This document shows positions 11,958-24,897 of a stretch of 64,000 nt of DNA, piece by piece. Every line of letters begins with the position of its first letter. The stretch's first letter is position 1. A model generated the notes under the pieces. The model was not told where the DNA came from, made no database searches, and saw only the letters and a list, made by a program, of their open reading frames with translations. The stretch is from Hibiscus mutabilis (taxonomy: Eukaryota; Streptophyta; Magnoliopsida; Malvales; Malvaceae). The DNA lies in assembly GCA_019671005.1 (NCBI GenBank), contig CM033719.1:25470750-25534749 (forward strand). Reading direction: 5' to 3'. The position numbers and the translations under genes are program-made.

Positions 11958-12925
11958 TGTAACACCCTAGTTTTGGGCCTAGGCGTTTTAAGGGTTGGTT
12001 TGAAGGTCCGGTGGACCAGTATTAGAGATTCGACTCAATTTCAGGATTAAATCAAATTAAATATTTTTGAACGTGATAAAATTGTGGAAAATATTATAAA
12101 ATCATTATTAAATATATTAATGATTGTGGTGAAATCAATTTCGGAAAACGAGTTGTGGAAATTGGACATTTTGTACTAGTGACCAAAATGCAAACTTTGA
12201 AAATTGTTTTTAGTGACTGTTTTGTAAAAAGTCAAAACTTTGAATCTTTAAAGAGCTAATTGCCCAAAAAGTCTAATATCAGACTTTATCCCTTAATTGG
12301 TTATTTTTAAAGTGTTTTGGAAAGATATAAATAGGTTGGGGAGAATTAATTTGGTTATTAAATCTTTTAAACAAAAGTTACGTAACAAACTTTCTCTCAA
12401 ATATTTTCTCTCACGATCTCTCCAGCCAAACATCAATTTCTTCTTCTAAATCTTCAGGTAAATCTTTCTTTTCTTAAATCTTTTGTTTCCAAATGATTTC
12501 TTGTTGTTAGTTTACCAAAACCTTATTGTTTTAACTTTATTTTCTCATGTAAATCATCCAATTAAGAGAGAAAGCATTCATTCAAGGCAAGCTTCGTTCT
12601 TCTCCTCTAATGAAAGGTTTTTTACTGAAATTCCCGAGTTGTTGACTCTTTACAATTGTTTTCTAATGTGTTTTGATAGTTTAATTACGGAAAAATTGGT
12701 TTAATTGTGTTTGGATTGATGAAATTTACATATTTCGAATTGGATCTATTTTGTTGGGTTTATGATCAGATTAGATCATGTTTTTGATGTTTAATTGCGT
12801 TAATAACTTGGTTTTAACATTGTAATCCCGAAACAAGTTTAATCTCTAATGTTTAAGGTTGTTAGTTAAGGGTTTTTGTGAGGTTAATGGAGTTTAATCA
12901 TTTCTGGAAGTGAAAGGATGTTTAG
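11958..12925 (+). repeat. Element A 3' LTR, first part
   Basis: Matches the beginning of the 5' LTR (3601 to about 4545), starting TGTAACACCC and ending GAAAGGATGTTTAG, where element B was inserted. The open frame at 12483-12704 is an accidental reading of LTR sequence. Confidence 0.88.
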
Positions 12926-15900
12926 TGTAACCCCCTCGACCCAGCCTATTCGCAAGATCGAACCGAGTGAGCTATATTAGGTTTACCGAAGTAAACCGAG
13001 AAGATTAAACCTGAAACACATCCATTTTTTTCTTTTATCTTGTCTAGATGAACAATTATTATCCTACATGTACATACTGATCACAGGTGAAAACCCAACT
13101 CGATCGGGCATCGAATTGACATCTGATTGAACACAATTGCAATTTAGGGACCAAATTGCAATTTCAAAAAAATAAAGGGACTTAGCTGATTTTTATGTTA
13201 CCAACCTTTAATTAAACAGGTTTCATGCTTACATGTCAAAAATCAGCTCAAGAAGGCCATTCATACTCATTCAATTGCATCCACAACATTCAAGGACTAA
13301 AACGTAAGAAACTAGAACTTCAGAATATACCAAATAACCAATTTAACTGCCACCGTATCGGTACAGGCAAGGGGGTGTATCGATACGTCTTCATTAATCC
13401 AAACTCCAAAATTCCAGTAGCCAAAACTCGTTCCGATACGTCACTGTGTATCGAAATGCCCTTTATAGAAACACAATGCCGTATCGAAACAGCTCATCGT
13501 GTACCAAAACGCTAGCCAAATTTGCCTAAGCCCGTACCGAAATTCTTGCCCATGTACCAGTCCGCTAAGCCTGAAATGGATTACTTGTTCTGAAACAGGG
13601 ACACCCGTATCGGTACGCCTGGACCTATAATGTCCACTTTTGCTAGTTTAACATGCTTTCGATCATACCAAAACACCCTAACATGCTTCTAAAATACATC
13701 CACCATATTCAAGGATCAAACCATATCAAAACAACCTAGCTCCAACATCAATTCATGGCATTATGCTTCAAATGTAAATCTAGAGGCATGCTTCCTAAAA
13801 ACCAAAGCAAGCAAAACATGAAATCTCAAAGCATCACCACAACCAATCCAAAATGGCCTTTTACAACCCAAGAGCAGGAAAACAAACTTGCTCAAACATG
13901 GAGTTTAGCAAAACACCTCCCAAAACAACAACGGAAGCCCCATTGCCCTTATTACTTATAGTCTAATCCAAAAACATACTTTTGACACCAAGTCTTTTTA
14001 TGATCTCTTGCTTCCCGTTGCCTTCCAAGCCTTTAATTCTCTCCATTGATGGACAAAGAGAGCGTAAGCACACTAGGCTTAGTGGGGAGTGCTCAATAAC
14101 AACACATCATCAATGCATTAAAACCATTTCTCAACAACACATTGAAATCCCATTTCAATTATCTTTTAAACATCATTTAAAACATTGGCATGCCTTGAAA
14201 AGCATGCACTTAACATCTTTAAAAACCAGCATATTAAACCATATGCAACATGTATCATTAACCAACAACAAATCCCATTGCTAAACCTCAATTTAATCAT
14301 TCCCATGCATAACAACCATATGCAAAGCTTAAAGTGTAAACATGTATAAATCACATTATACAACATAAACCTTTCAATGATACATTAACAATTATATTGG
14401 CTTACAAGTGACCATAACCAAGTCCCTTTTTATCAAAATACTTCATCGGATACACGAATTCAACAAGTGTCCTCACAACACTTCAAGCCATCTCAACCAG
14501 AATAGCAATACAATCACAATCGTGGTACATTACAACCGGGTACGCTTACAACCCATGGGGACACCAACCCCATTCCTCGGTTAGATACTTAATCCACTAA
14601 CAGGAGTTTACGGTACCATATAACCCCTCGATTGTTAGGGTACTTGGATGGAGTTTTCAGCACACCAAATCAAAACCCCTCAACATCCAAGGCGACATAT
14701 TATAGTGCACCATCAATCCTATGGCCAACCAACTATATCCGATAACAATTTTTAAAACCACATCACTTGCCAATATAATTCACCATTTACCATTTGCCTC
14801 ATTGTTTTTACAAGCATTAGACCTAACCTTTTTCCAAGCAACAACACATGCTTAAAACTCAAGTATAAACCATATACTTCATGGATCACTTACCACGTGC
14901 ATCCATCATCATTTCATGATGAAAAATAGTATCTCACATACTTTAAAACATGCTTAAACAGTAGGTACAATGCAAATCAAAACAAGTGCATAAAACCATT
15001 TCTTAAAAGCACGACCGAGAGAGAAAACCACATCATACTTACTTCCGAGTTTAAACTAGCATTTCAAGCTCAGTTTAAACACCCATAAACCACCTTTAAA
15101 TCATTTCAAAGCTGAAATCCACGTTCTCACTCACCGATACGCGAAACCTCAATTCGCCAATGCGAAATCAAGCATCTGAAGCCTCCAAAGCTTCACCGAT
15201 CGCTTCCGGATCAACCTCTTCTACTTTAAACACATTACAACAGAGGATTAATGCATCTCAATGCATTCAAAACACTGCAACAACAATTCCTTGCAAACCT
15301 CACAATCTTTTCACAATTACCCAACCACAACAACCGAAATCGTCATCTAACTCTTTCCAAACACAACCCAACCACAATCTATCAATCTAGCACTTCAATC
15401 AACATGTAATAACATCTAAAAATAGGATTAATTCATCCATATACTTCCAGTAACTACACAACCACTACAACTCCACAAAAACACAAATCTAACAACCTAA
15501 TAATCAATGATTCAAAGAGTTTCGGGATTCCAATGTTAAAAACAACTTATCAACATTATAAATCATCCAAAATATGTTAAAAATCAATCCTCAACACTGG
15601 AAAATAGATCCAATACAAATATTTCATAATTTCACCAATTAAACCTAATTAAATCAATTATTCATTATAAAAACATAAAATCAGATTATAAATCATAAAT
15701 CAAGGATCAAATACTTGGGAATATCAATAAAGAACCATCAATAGAGGAGAAGAACGAACCTTACCTCTATTGTGTGATTTCTCCCTCAATTGGTTGATTA
15801 AAGCTAGAAAAACACAAGATTTCAATGAGGTTTTGTAAATCAAAGGTAAAGAAGCAATTACAAATCAAGAATCCAAGTAAAAATATCTATCACCTATGGA

Positions 15901-16367
15901 TTTTGATAAAACAAGAGTGTTTGGCAGAAAAGAAGTGGAGAGAAAAGTTTACGTCAAATTTCTTTAAAACCAATAACTAACTTTTATTATCAAAATCCCT
16001 TTTAATTACCTTTTAAAACACATGTTGACAAGTCTTAATTGAAGGGAGAAACCACCAGAAGCAACTTGGTAAAATAGCACCTTAAGGATTCTAAGAATTT
16101 GATCCTTTACAATTTAGTCACCTTTACAAACAGTTTTCAAAAATTACATTTTAGTCACTAACCAAAATGTCACCCTTCCAAATCCCATTTTCCAAAATTG
16201 ATTTCACCAATATTTTTCATATATTAAAATATGATTTTTAACTATTTTCCATATTTTTATCTTTCACCAAAAATATTTACTCCCGAATTTGACTCAAGTC
16301 CCTAACCCGATCTACCAGACCATCTAACAAGCCTTAAAACTGCTAGGCCCAAAACTGGGGCGTTACA
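12926..16367 (-). repeat. Element B 3' LTR (complete, about 3.4 kb)
   Basis: Runs from TGTAAC at 12926 to GTTACA at 16367, the ends being inverted. It contains a cluster of GTATCGGTACG-type words at 13350-13620, the same position relative to the LTR end as in element A. Open frames here (for example 13225-13515, 13755-13961 and 15160-15390) have no recognisable protein and recur as decayed copies in the other LTR, so they are not genes. Confidence 0.87.
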
Positions 16368-16381
16368 ACTCTCCCCCACTT
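16368..16381 (-). other. Element B polypurine tract
   Basis: On the minus strand this reads AAGTGGGGGAGAGT directly before the LTR, identical in form to that of element A. Confidence 0.8.
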
Positions 16382-16395
16382 GAGAAATTTCATCC

Positions 16396-17510
16396 TCAAA
16401 ATTTACCTGGAGGAAACAAATACGGAAAATGTTTCAACATGTTTGTCTTGCGTTCCCACGTGGCCTCCTCAACTTCGCGGTACCTCCACAACACCTTAAC
16501 AAGCTCAACCGTCTTGCCACGCGATGGATCCGACCGATACCTTTGCAGCATCGAAACATGAAACACATCATGAATCATCTCCAATTCATAAGGTAACCTC
16601 AAACGATAAGCAACGTGACCCACACGCTCAGCCACCTCTTATAGTCCAATAAACCTCAGGATAAGCTTTCTTTTTCGCCCAAAATGTATCACCTTCTTCC
16701 AAGGCGACACCTTCAAAAACACTCGATCACAAACAACATACTCCACATCCCTACGCTTCAAATTCGCGTAGGATTTCTGATGATCCGAAACCGCTCTCAA
16801 GCGCCCACATACCAACTTTACCTTTTCATTGGTGTCTTTCAACACATCAAGCATGAAAACATGTTTTTCCCCAACTTTATCCCAACACAACGGTGCACGA
16901 CACTTCCTACCATACAACGCCTCGTACGGTGTCATCTGTATACTAGCCTAATAACTGTTATTATTATAGGCAAACTCCACCAAAGGCAACTACTTTTCCT
17001 ATGTTCCCTGTAACTCAATGATACAGCACCTCAACATATGCTCCAAGACCTGTATCACACGCTTTGACTGTCCATCCATCTGAGGATGATAAGAAGTACT
17101 AAAGTTCAGCCGCGTTCCTAGAGCACGATGCCAACACACCCAAAACCTTGCTGTCAAACACGGATCTCTATCCGAAACTATGGACTTGGCACCCCGTGCA
17201 AACGTACAATCTCAAATATGTACAGATCGACCAACCTATCCAAGGTATACGTTGTATGCACTGGCACGAAATGCACACACTTTGTAAACCGATCAACAAT
17301 CACCCAAATGGAATCCTTTTTGGTCGGTGTCAAAGGCAACCCAAACACAAAATCCATGGTGATTCTTTCCCACTTCCATTTCAGTATCTTCAACGGTTGC
17401 AACAACTCGGAAAGAAACTGGTGCTCAACTTTCACTTGCTGACATACCATGCATCGAGCAACAAAGTCAGCCACATTTTTTTTCAAGCCAACCCAATAGT
17501 ACTCTTCCTT
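16396..17510 (-). pseudogene. Element B integrase and chromodomain-like tail (pseudogene)
   Basis: The zinc region (CMVCQQVKVEH) and the first catalytic D (TMDFVFGLP) are in the long frame that ends at 17178. A frameshift follows, then the second D region (SDRD) and GQSKRVIQ near 17060, where the third catalytic residue, normally E, is K (codon 17062-17064). The C-terminal half continues as 16935-16639 (YEALYGRKCRAPLCW) and 16635-16396 (VFHVSMLQRY, then VLWRYREVEEATWE). Compared with element A, about 31 residues are missing in frame between DPSR and GKT. The missing catalytic glutamate and frameshifts make it inactive. Confidence 0.85.
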
Positions 17511-18940
17511 CAAACCTTGATACATCTTAGTACTACCGAGATGCATAACAAAAGTACTAGCATGCGCTTCGGTCAAAATGATACGCCTCATCTCCTCATC
17601 TTCGGGCACCACAACCCGACCTTTAAAACAAAACACTCCATCATCATTAAAATGAAAATTTGTAAGATTCCCATCCATGATATCCTTCACATGCGGTACC
17701 AAACTCTCATCATGCGGTTGCTTCTCCTTAATCAACTGCGACAATGACGGTTTCACTTGCAACTCAGCTAACAAGCCGCCGTCACAAGTCACACTTAACC
17801 GAGAAAACATAGCTCCCAACTCTATAACAGCTTTCCTACTCAAAGTATCAGCTACAACGTTAGCTTTACCTGAGTGATACTCAATAAACAGATCATAATC
17901 TTTAAGCAACTCCAACCATCTTCGTTGCCTAAGTTTTAATTCCTTCTGCGACATCCGATATTTCAAACTCTTATGATCCGTGTAAACCACACACTTCTCA
18001 CCGTAAAGGTAATGCCTCCAGATTTTTAAAGCAAAAACAATTACGGCAAGCTCAAGATCATGAGTAGGGTAATTACATTCATGTACCTTCAACTTTCTAT
18101 ATGCATATGCAACTACCTTACCCTACTGCATGAACACGTAACCAAGCCCAACATAAGACACATCACTATAAAAAATGAACTCATTTCTTGATTCAGGCTA
18201 AACCAAGACCGGAGCCCGTGTCAAAGCTTCCTTCAACCTTTCAAAAGCCCGCTATCTATCCTCCGACCACTCAAAACAAACATTCTTTTGTAACAACTTG
18301 GTCAACAGAGCAAATATACTGGAAAACCCTTCAACAAACCTACGGTAGACAAACCAAGGAAGCTCTAAACTTTTATCACAGATTTAGGCATCTTCTAATT
18401 CATCATGGCCTCAATCTTGTGCGGGTCGACATGAATCCCCTCAGCCGATACATGTCCAAGGAAAACAACCTCCTTAAGCCAGAACTCACACTTGCTTAAC
18501 TTGGCATACAACTGATTAGCCAACAACGTTTGAAGCATAATCCGCAAATGTCTATCACGATCCTCCTCGGTACGTAAGTACACAAGGATAACATCAATAA
18601 ATATGACCACAAACTAATCTAAAAACTCATGAAACACCCGATTCATCATGTCCATGAAAGCAACCGGTGCATTGATCAAACCAAACGGCATTACCAAAAA
18701 CTCATAATGCCCGTACTTTATACGAAAAACTATCTTGGGCACATCCACATCTTTCACCTTCAACTGATAGTACCCAGACCTCAAATCTATCTTAGAGAAC
18801 ATCGACGCACCCTTGAACTGGTCAAACAGGTCATCTATCTTCCGCAAAGGATACTTTTTCTTTATCGTCAACTTGTTTAGTTGTCGATAATCTATACACA
18901 TCTGTAACTCACCATCCTTCTTCTTCACAAGCAACACCGG
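17511..18940 (-). pseudogene. Element B reverse transcriptase and RNase H (pseudogene)
   Basis: The minus-strand RT starts around 18937 with LLVKKKDGELQMCIDYRQL, then KIDLRSGYYQL and FLVMPFGLINAP, up to a stop near 18612. It resumes at 18610 with FIDVILVYL, in which the second aspartate of the catalytic FIDD box is valine (codon 18590-18592). RNase H follows at 18092-17800 (THDLELAV, TDHKSLKY, SGKANVVADTLSRK), after a degraded connection region at about 18100-18390. The 18092-17178 frame is the longest open stretch in the window apart from the element A integrase. Loss of the catalytic aspartate would abolish polymerase activity. Confidence 0.87.
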
Positions 18941-18989
18941 TGCACCCCAAGGTGAAATACTAGGTCTAATGAAACCTCGATCAAGTAAC

Positions 18990-19560
18990 TCTTGTAGTTA
19001 CATTTTTAACTCCTTCGGGGCCATGCAATACGGAGCAATTGACACTGGTGCCATATCTGCAAAGATCTCAATGCCAAACTCCACCTCACGATCGGGTGGC
19101 AACCCCAGTAACTCTTCCAGAAAAATACCCGAAAACTCATATATCGTGCGAATATCCTACACCCTCAGCTCTTTCGAACTAGGATTCATAACATAGGCCA
19201 AGAAAGCCTAGCATCCAGAATCTAACAACCATCTTGCTTCTAAAGCCGAAACAACATTAAACAAGAACATAGCATTCTCTCCTACGATTACCACCTCGTA
19301 ATCATCCGCAAGTTTCAAGGTAACTCGCTTGGATTCAAAATCAACCACAACTCCATGTTCTGACAACCAATCCATACCCAGGATTATATCGAAAACCATA
19401 AAATGGAAACTCTATTAAATCAATCGCAACCACATGACTTTACCATCAAAGGATAATTCTTAAACATCCCTCTCGCAACAACCGTCCCACCGGAAGAACT
19501 AGCTACTTGCATTTCCATATCTAACACTTCTAAGACAGTCATTCAAACCACAATTCCCAC
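18990..19560 (-). pseudogene. Element B protease remnant
   Basis: The C-terminal part of a retropepsin-like domain is visible at 19399-19208: DIILGMDWLSEHGVVVDFESK, then LADDYEVVIVGE, closely matching the corresponding part of element A. The active-site half upstream (19400-19560) is in broken frames and I could not place an intact DSG. The linker to RT at 18990-19200 keeps gypsy-like words such as LLGLPPDREVEF. Confidence 0.75.
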
Positions 19561-19599
19561 AAGCGATAATAACAACAGGCGTATGAGTCTATACTCTAC

Positions 19600-20560
19600 G
19601 AATTAAACGCGGATAGTCTCACCTCATGTGATCACACAATCTACAAGCCCAACAGGTATTATGTGAAACCCTAACCTGGGTACCCCACCTCTATGCTCCA
19701 CGCCCAACAACACCTCCACCACGCCTCGGCTCAGGGCGATAACTCCTATCACGGTGTCTCTTGGCCTGACCACCATTAAAACTAGAATCTGCCACTCTCT
19801 TACCAAAGCTAAAGCTTCGTGACCCAGAAGCCAAACCAAGGTTCTGCTCAATGTCATTCGCCCGTGTAACCAACACATCGAAAATGGTGTAGCCAGAAGC
19901 CAACATGTAAATCCTAACATCCTGTACCAATTCGTAACAGAACCGGTCACAGCAATGCCTCTCATCCGGTACTAGTTTATGAGCATACTGGCTCAACCAA
20001 ACAAATAGTAGCTCAACACGGCCATAGACATATTGCCCTGAACCAAAGCCATAAACTCTATCTTCTTTTTTATCCAAGTATCTAACCCCCAGATACTTTT
20101 TCTTAAAGACAGCTTGGAAAAACTCCCAATCCACGTCATTGGGTTTCATGCCCACAAATACAGTTGTCCACCAACTATAAGCATCAACCTTACAACATGG
20201 ATACAACACATCCCAACTTACGGGCATCAGAACAGCCCATTTGGCCCAATATCCTCTTTGTACTGCCCAACCAATCCTCAGAAGCCTCTGGTGCTAAACC
20301 ACGAACTTAACTTCGCCCAGACTACAGAGACGTTCCAACGGCAACCCCGTTTACCCAACAGTTGGCGCAGGCACATGCGCTCCAGCAACAACAACTTAAA
20401 AAGCTCTGAACATCGCCTATATCAAATGCGCCATATCACCCAACACTAACCCAGCTAGTACAGGTGATACTTACTTCGGGTGGCAAACCCCCAAGAGATA
20501 TAACATTCTCCCCGTCTTCTTACCCAACGGAGCAGCAATCGTACTAGATTGTAACTCTCG
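19600..20560 (-). pseudogene. Element B gag pseudogene
   Basis: The frame 20227-19691 (minus) holds the retrotransposon-gag core: DAYSWWTT, WEFFQAVFKKKYLG, a degraded region matching the MSVAEYE segment of A, then VWLSQYAHKLVP and a basic C-terminal region. Sequence upstream to about 20560 is gag-like in other frames. The nucleocapsid cysteine region near 19600-19680 is reduced to fragments (CWACRLC). Frameshifts on both sides make it non-functional. Confidence 0.8.
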
Positions 20561-20820
20561 CCTCGGTCTCATCGTGCTAAAAATATATCTAAGGCATGAT
20601 AATCATTTCAAAACAAAATAGTTAACCAGCTTCAAGCAAGGATCCAAGACTTCCATTTCAAAATCTTAACATTTTAGACTATAATAATAAGTCAATGGGT
20701 TTCCCAAATTTCCCCCAACATGGCATAAAGCAACCACCAAGCATATTACAATCATCGGGCATCACAAACAACAGATTACAAATCACAACAATCAAACCAA
20801 CTCCAAATTATCACAAACCT

Positions 20821-20833
20821 GGCTTTGATACCA
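20821..20833 (-). other. Element B primer-binding site (initiator tRNA-Met type)
   Basis: On the minus strand this reads TGGTATCAAAGCC, five bases after the LTR end at 20839. It differs from the plant Met-type site by one base. Confidence 0.8.
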
Positions 20834-20838
20834 CTAAA

Positions 20839-22770
20839 TGTAACCTTATCGACCGGCCTAGTCCCAAGACTGAACCGAGTGAGCTACATTAGGTTTACCA
20901 AAGTAAACCAAAAAGATGAAACCCGAAATATGTCCATTTTTTCTTTTATCTTGTCTAGATGCACAATTATTATCCTACATGTATATACTAATCACAGGTG
21001 AAAACCCAACTCGATCGGGCATCGAATTGGCATCCGATTGAACATAATTGTAATTTAGAGACCAAATTGAATTTCAGAAAAATATAGGGACTTAGCTCAT
21101 TTTTATGTTACCAACCTTTAATTAAACAGGTTTCATGCTTACATGTCAAAAATCAGCTCAAGAAGGTCATTCATACTCATTGAATTACATCCACAACATT
21201 CAGGGACTAAAACGTAGAAACAAGAACTTCAGAATATACCAAATAACCAATTTAACTTCTACCGCATTGGTACAAGTAAGGGGGTGTATCGATAGGCCTT
21301 CATTAATCCAAACTCCAAGATTCCAGTAACCAAAACTCATTTCGATACGCCCTCGCGTATCGAAACGCCATTCATAAAAACACTGTATCGTATCAAAACA
21401 ACTCCTCGCGTACCGAAACACTGGCCAAATTTTCTTAATCCCATACCGAAACACTTGCACGTGTACTAGTATGCTAAGCTTGAAACTGCTTACTCATACT
21501 GAATTAGGGACACCCGTACTCGTATGCCTGGACCTGTAATGTCCACTTTTACTGGTTTAACATGCTTTTGACTATACCAAAACACCCTAGCAAGCTTCTA
21601 ACATACATCCAACATATTCAAGGATCAAACCACATCAAAACAGCCTAGCTCCAACATCAATTCATGGCATTATGCTTCAAATGTAAATCTAGCGGCATGC
21701 TTCCTAAAAACCAAAGCAAGCAGAACATGAAATCTCAAACCATCACCACAACCAATCCAAAATGGCCTTTTACAACCCAAGAGCAGCAAAACAAACTTGC
21801 TCAAATAGATAGTTTAGCAAAACACCTCCCAAAACAACAACAGAACCCCCATTGCCTTTATTACTTATATTCTAGTCCAAAAACATACTTTTGACACCAA
21901 GTCTTTTTATGATCTCTTACTTCCCGCTGCCTAGACAAAGAGAGCGTAAGCACACTAGGCTTAGTGAGGAGTGCTCAATAACAACACACCATCAATGCAT
22001 TAAAACCATTTCTCAACAACACATTGAAATCCCATTTTAATTATCTTTTAAACATCATTTAAAACATTATCATGCCTTGAAAACCATGCACTTAACATCT
22101 TTAAAAACCAACATATTAAACTATATGCAACACGTATCATTAACCAACAGCAAATCCCATTGCTAAACCTCAATTTAAGCCTTTCCATGCATAACAACCA
22201 TATGCAAAGCTTAAAGAGTAAACATATATAAATCACATTTTACAACATAAACCTTTCGATGATACATTAACAATTATATTGGCTTACAAGTGACCATAAC
22301 CAAATCCCTTTTATCAAAATAGTTCATCGGATACACAGATTCAACAAGTGTCCTCACAACACTTCAAGCCATCTCAACCAAAATAGCGATACAATCTCAA
22401 TCGTGATACATTACAACCGGGTACGCTTACAACCCACGAAGACACCAACCCCATTCCTCGGTTAGATGCTTAATCCACTAACGGGAGTTTACGGTACCAT
22501 ATAACTCCTCGACTATTAGGGTACTTGGATGGAGTTTTCGGCACACCAAATCAAAACCCCTCAACATCCAAGGCGACTTATTATAATTCACTATCAGTCC
22601 TATGGCCGACCAACTATATCTGATAACAATCTTTAAAACCACATCACCTGCCAATATACTTCACCATTTACCATTTACCTCACTGTTTTTACAAGCATTA
22701 TACCTAACCATTTTCCAAGCAACAACACATGCTTAAAACTCAAGTATAAATCATATACTTCATGGATCAC
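20839..22770 (-). repeat. Element B 5' LTR, truncated
   Basis: Copy of 12926 to about 14890 of the other B LTR. It stops abruptly at CATGGATCACT and continues as element A LTR sequence. About 1.5 kb of the outer LTR end is missing. The TATCGATAC-type cluster is present at 21260-21530. Confidence 0.87.
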
Positions 22771-24897
22771 TGGATTAAACGCCTTTAAAAGGTTTAATAA
22801 GGGTTGTTGAGAATTTAGGATAAGCTCGAAACACTTACCTAAGCTCGGAAGTAAGTTTCCCTCTTTTGCTCTTTAATATCGGTTCGGATATGAGCATGTA
22901 TAATTTATGTTTTGGTTGTTAACAAGGTTTGTTTTTACTTACTATAAATGCATGATTTTAAGTACATATGCAGGGTTTTAAAAGTATATAAAATTCTAGT
23001 GAGCATTGGTTTTCATTCCGGTCGAGAATGGTGATATTGCTTTGGCAATGTGATTTGCTTGTATAGTGATTTTGTATAATTCATTATAAAACAGTGAGTA
23101 AATGGTTTTGTAAATGATATATTGGCTATGTGACATGATGAGAAAACATTCGGATATAGTTGGCATGCCATAGGATAAAGTGCATTATAATATGTTAAAA
23201 ATTGATCGTGGTTAAGGGTTCTTGAGGTAAGCGATCGGCTACTCGGACTATGATGTTATCACTTGGGTTGAGTGGTCGGTTCCCCTTGTTGATGTTGATC
23301 TTTCGGTCGGCAAGGTTGCTATATTATGCGGTAAGGTTAACAGTCGGTTACCTAAAGGTTAGCGGTCAACTAATCAATGATAGTGGTCGTCTATCTTGGG
23401 TCACTATAATTGCCAATATATGCGAGTTCATGAGTTGAACCTATTTTATAATGCTTTGCGATTTAAGCATGGTTTTGTAATTTATTGCTTTGGGATTTAA
23501 GTATGTGATGACTTAATGCTTTGGGATTTAAGCATGTGATTTATAAATGTTGTTGCATATGGTCGATATGCATGTTTTGATTGGAATCAATGAAAATGCT
23601 TTGGACGTAAGCTTGGTTTGAAAACAAGTGTTTAGTTTTCAAAGGATTTTAAATGCATCATTGTTTTTAAGAGCATCATCACTAAGCATGTGTGCTTACG
23701 CTCTCTTTTTCCTAATGATGCAGAGCATTAAGGTTTGGGGGCAGCAAAGGCAAGGTTTGAAGTGATCCAAGTGCAAGACTACTTGAGTATGAGCTCGATT
23801 TATGTTTTCAGTTAATAAGGCAATGTGTTCGCCATGTTTTTGGGACTTGTAATCCTGTTTTCCCATGGTTTTTAAGCATGTGAAGTGCTGGATTTTATGG
23901 TTGGTTTGTTGAGAATCTTTGCTTATGTTGATGTTAGATGGTGCTTAGGTATGCATCTAGTTGTCTTGGAATTGTTGCCATGTTTTGATGATTCAAGCAT
24001 GTTTATTATGATGCTTTAGATGTGGCAGCATGTTGTGTATTCCTTTAAAGTGTCAAATGGGAGTTTTGGTTATGTGGCAAAACGATATTAGGAAGCATGC
24101 CTAGTAATGTTGTTTGAGTGTTTGGAGCATGTTATAGTGTTATGGTTATCATCAAAGGGTGTTTAGACAGTAATTTGGGACATTACAAGTCTAGGCGTAT
24201 CGAAACAGGTGTCCCCGTACCAGTATGGCTAGGCCAGTTCAGGCATAACATTTCAATACGTGGAAGGGTGTTTCGATATGGGTAAGCCTTTACAGGCATA
24301 GCGTTTTGATACTCGAGCAAGTGTTCTGGTACGGTCTTAAGCATTTTGGCTAAGCATTTTGGCTAGGCATTTCGATACGCGAGCAAATGTTTCGGTACGA
24401 GTTTTGGCTACTAGAATCTGGGTTTTGGAAATTGTTAAGGCGTACCGAAACACTTGTACGCGTATCGGTACGGCTGAAGTTAATTCTGTTATATGTAATA
24501 TTTGAAAGTTCTATTTCTTTTATTTTGGTCTCTGGGTTTTGAGAATGCAATTGTATGAGCTTGGATGATCATATTGACCTGAAATTTGACATGTAAGCAT
24601 GTAATTGGACTAATTGAGGATTGGTAACCTTAATTTTAGTTTTGGTCCTTGAGTTTATCATATTTGCATTTTAGTCCCTAAAAAGTATGTTTGCAATTGG
24701 TTGCCTTCCCGTGGTCTGATTCCTTTGTAAGCTCACCCGCTGCAAGTATGTACACTTAGGATTAATAATATGCATCTAGACAAGATAAAAAGAAAAAAAG
24801 GGACCAATTTTCGTAATCTATCTCTGGTTTGCTTTAGCAATCCTAATGTAGTTCTCTCGGTTCGGTCTGGCGTCTAGGTCGGGTCGAGGGGTTTACA
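22771..24897 (+). repeat. Element A 3' LTR, second part
   Basis: Resumes at GGATTAAACGCCTTTAAAAG, matching 4856 onward of the 5' LTR, and runs to the LTR end (GGGGTTTACA). About 310 bases corresponding to 4545-4855 of the 5' LTR are absent between the two parts of this LTR. The pyrimidine/purine word cluster near 24190-24480 corresponds to 6420-6700. Confidence 0.87.

Larger units (their letters stand above)
12926..22770 (-). mobile_element. Element B: nested, minus-strand gypsy element of the same lineage as A
   Basis: Inserted into the 3' LTR of A in opposite orientation. In its own direction it has a truncated 5' LTR (22770-20839), a Met-type primer site, gag, protease, RT/RNase H, integrase and chromodomain-like tail, a purine tract and a full 3' LTR (16367-12926). 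Its LTR end (TGTAACCCCCTCG at 12926, read as reverse complement) is related to the A LTR end. All genes are defective. It must be younger than A because it interrupts A. Confidence 0.88.
3601..24897 (+). mobile_element. Element A: Ty3/gypsy chromovirus-like LTR retrotransposon, interrupted by element B
   Basis: Plus-strand element with a 5' LTR (3601-7115), a Met-type primer site, gag, protease, reverse transcriptase, RNase H, integrase and chromodomain-like tail in gypsy order, a purine tract and a split 3' LTR (11958-12925 plus 22771-24897). AAACC occurs directly before the 5' LTR (3596-3600) and directly after the 3' LTR (24898-24902), consistent with a 5 bp target duplication, though the surrounding array is itself rich in AAACC. 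Very long LTRs plus a chromodomain-like C-terminus suggest the Tekay/Del lineage. All frames are broken, so it is not autonomous. Confidence 0.88.

Noticed and set aside
13225..13515. Frame of 96 codons in the B LTR (with similar ones at 13755, 13982, 15160 and 21135)
   Set aside because: No domain. The equivalent frame is broken in the second LTR copy.
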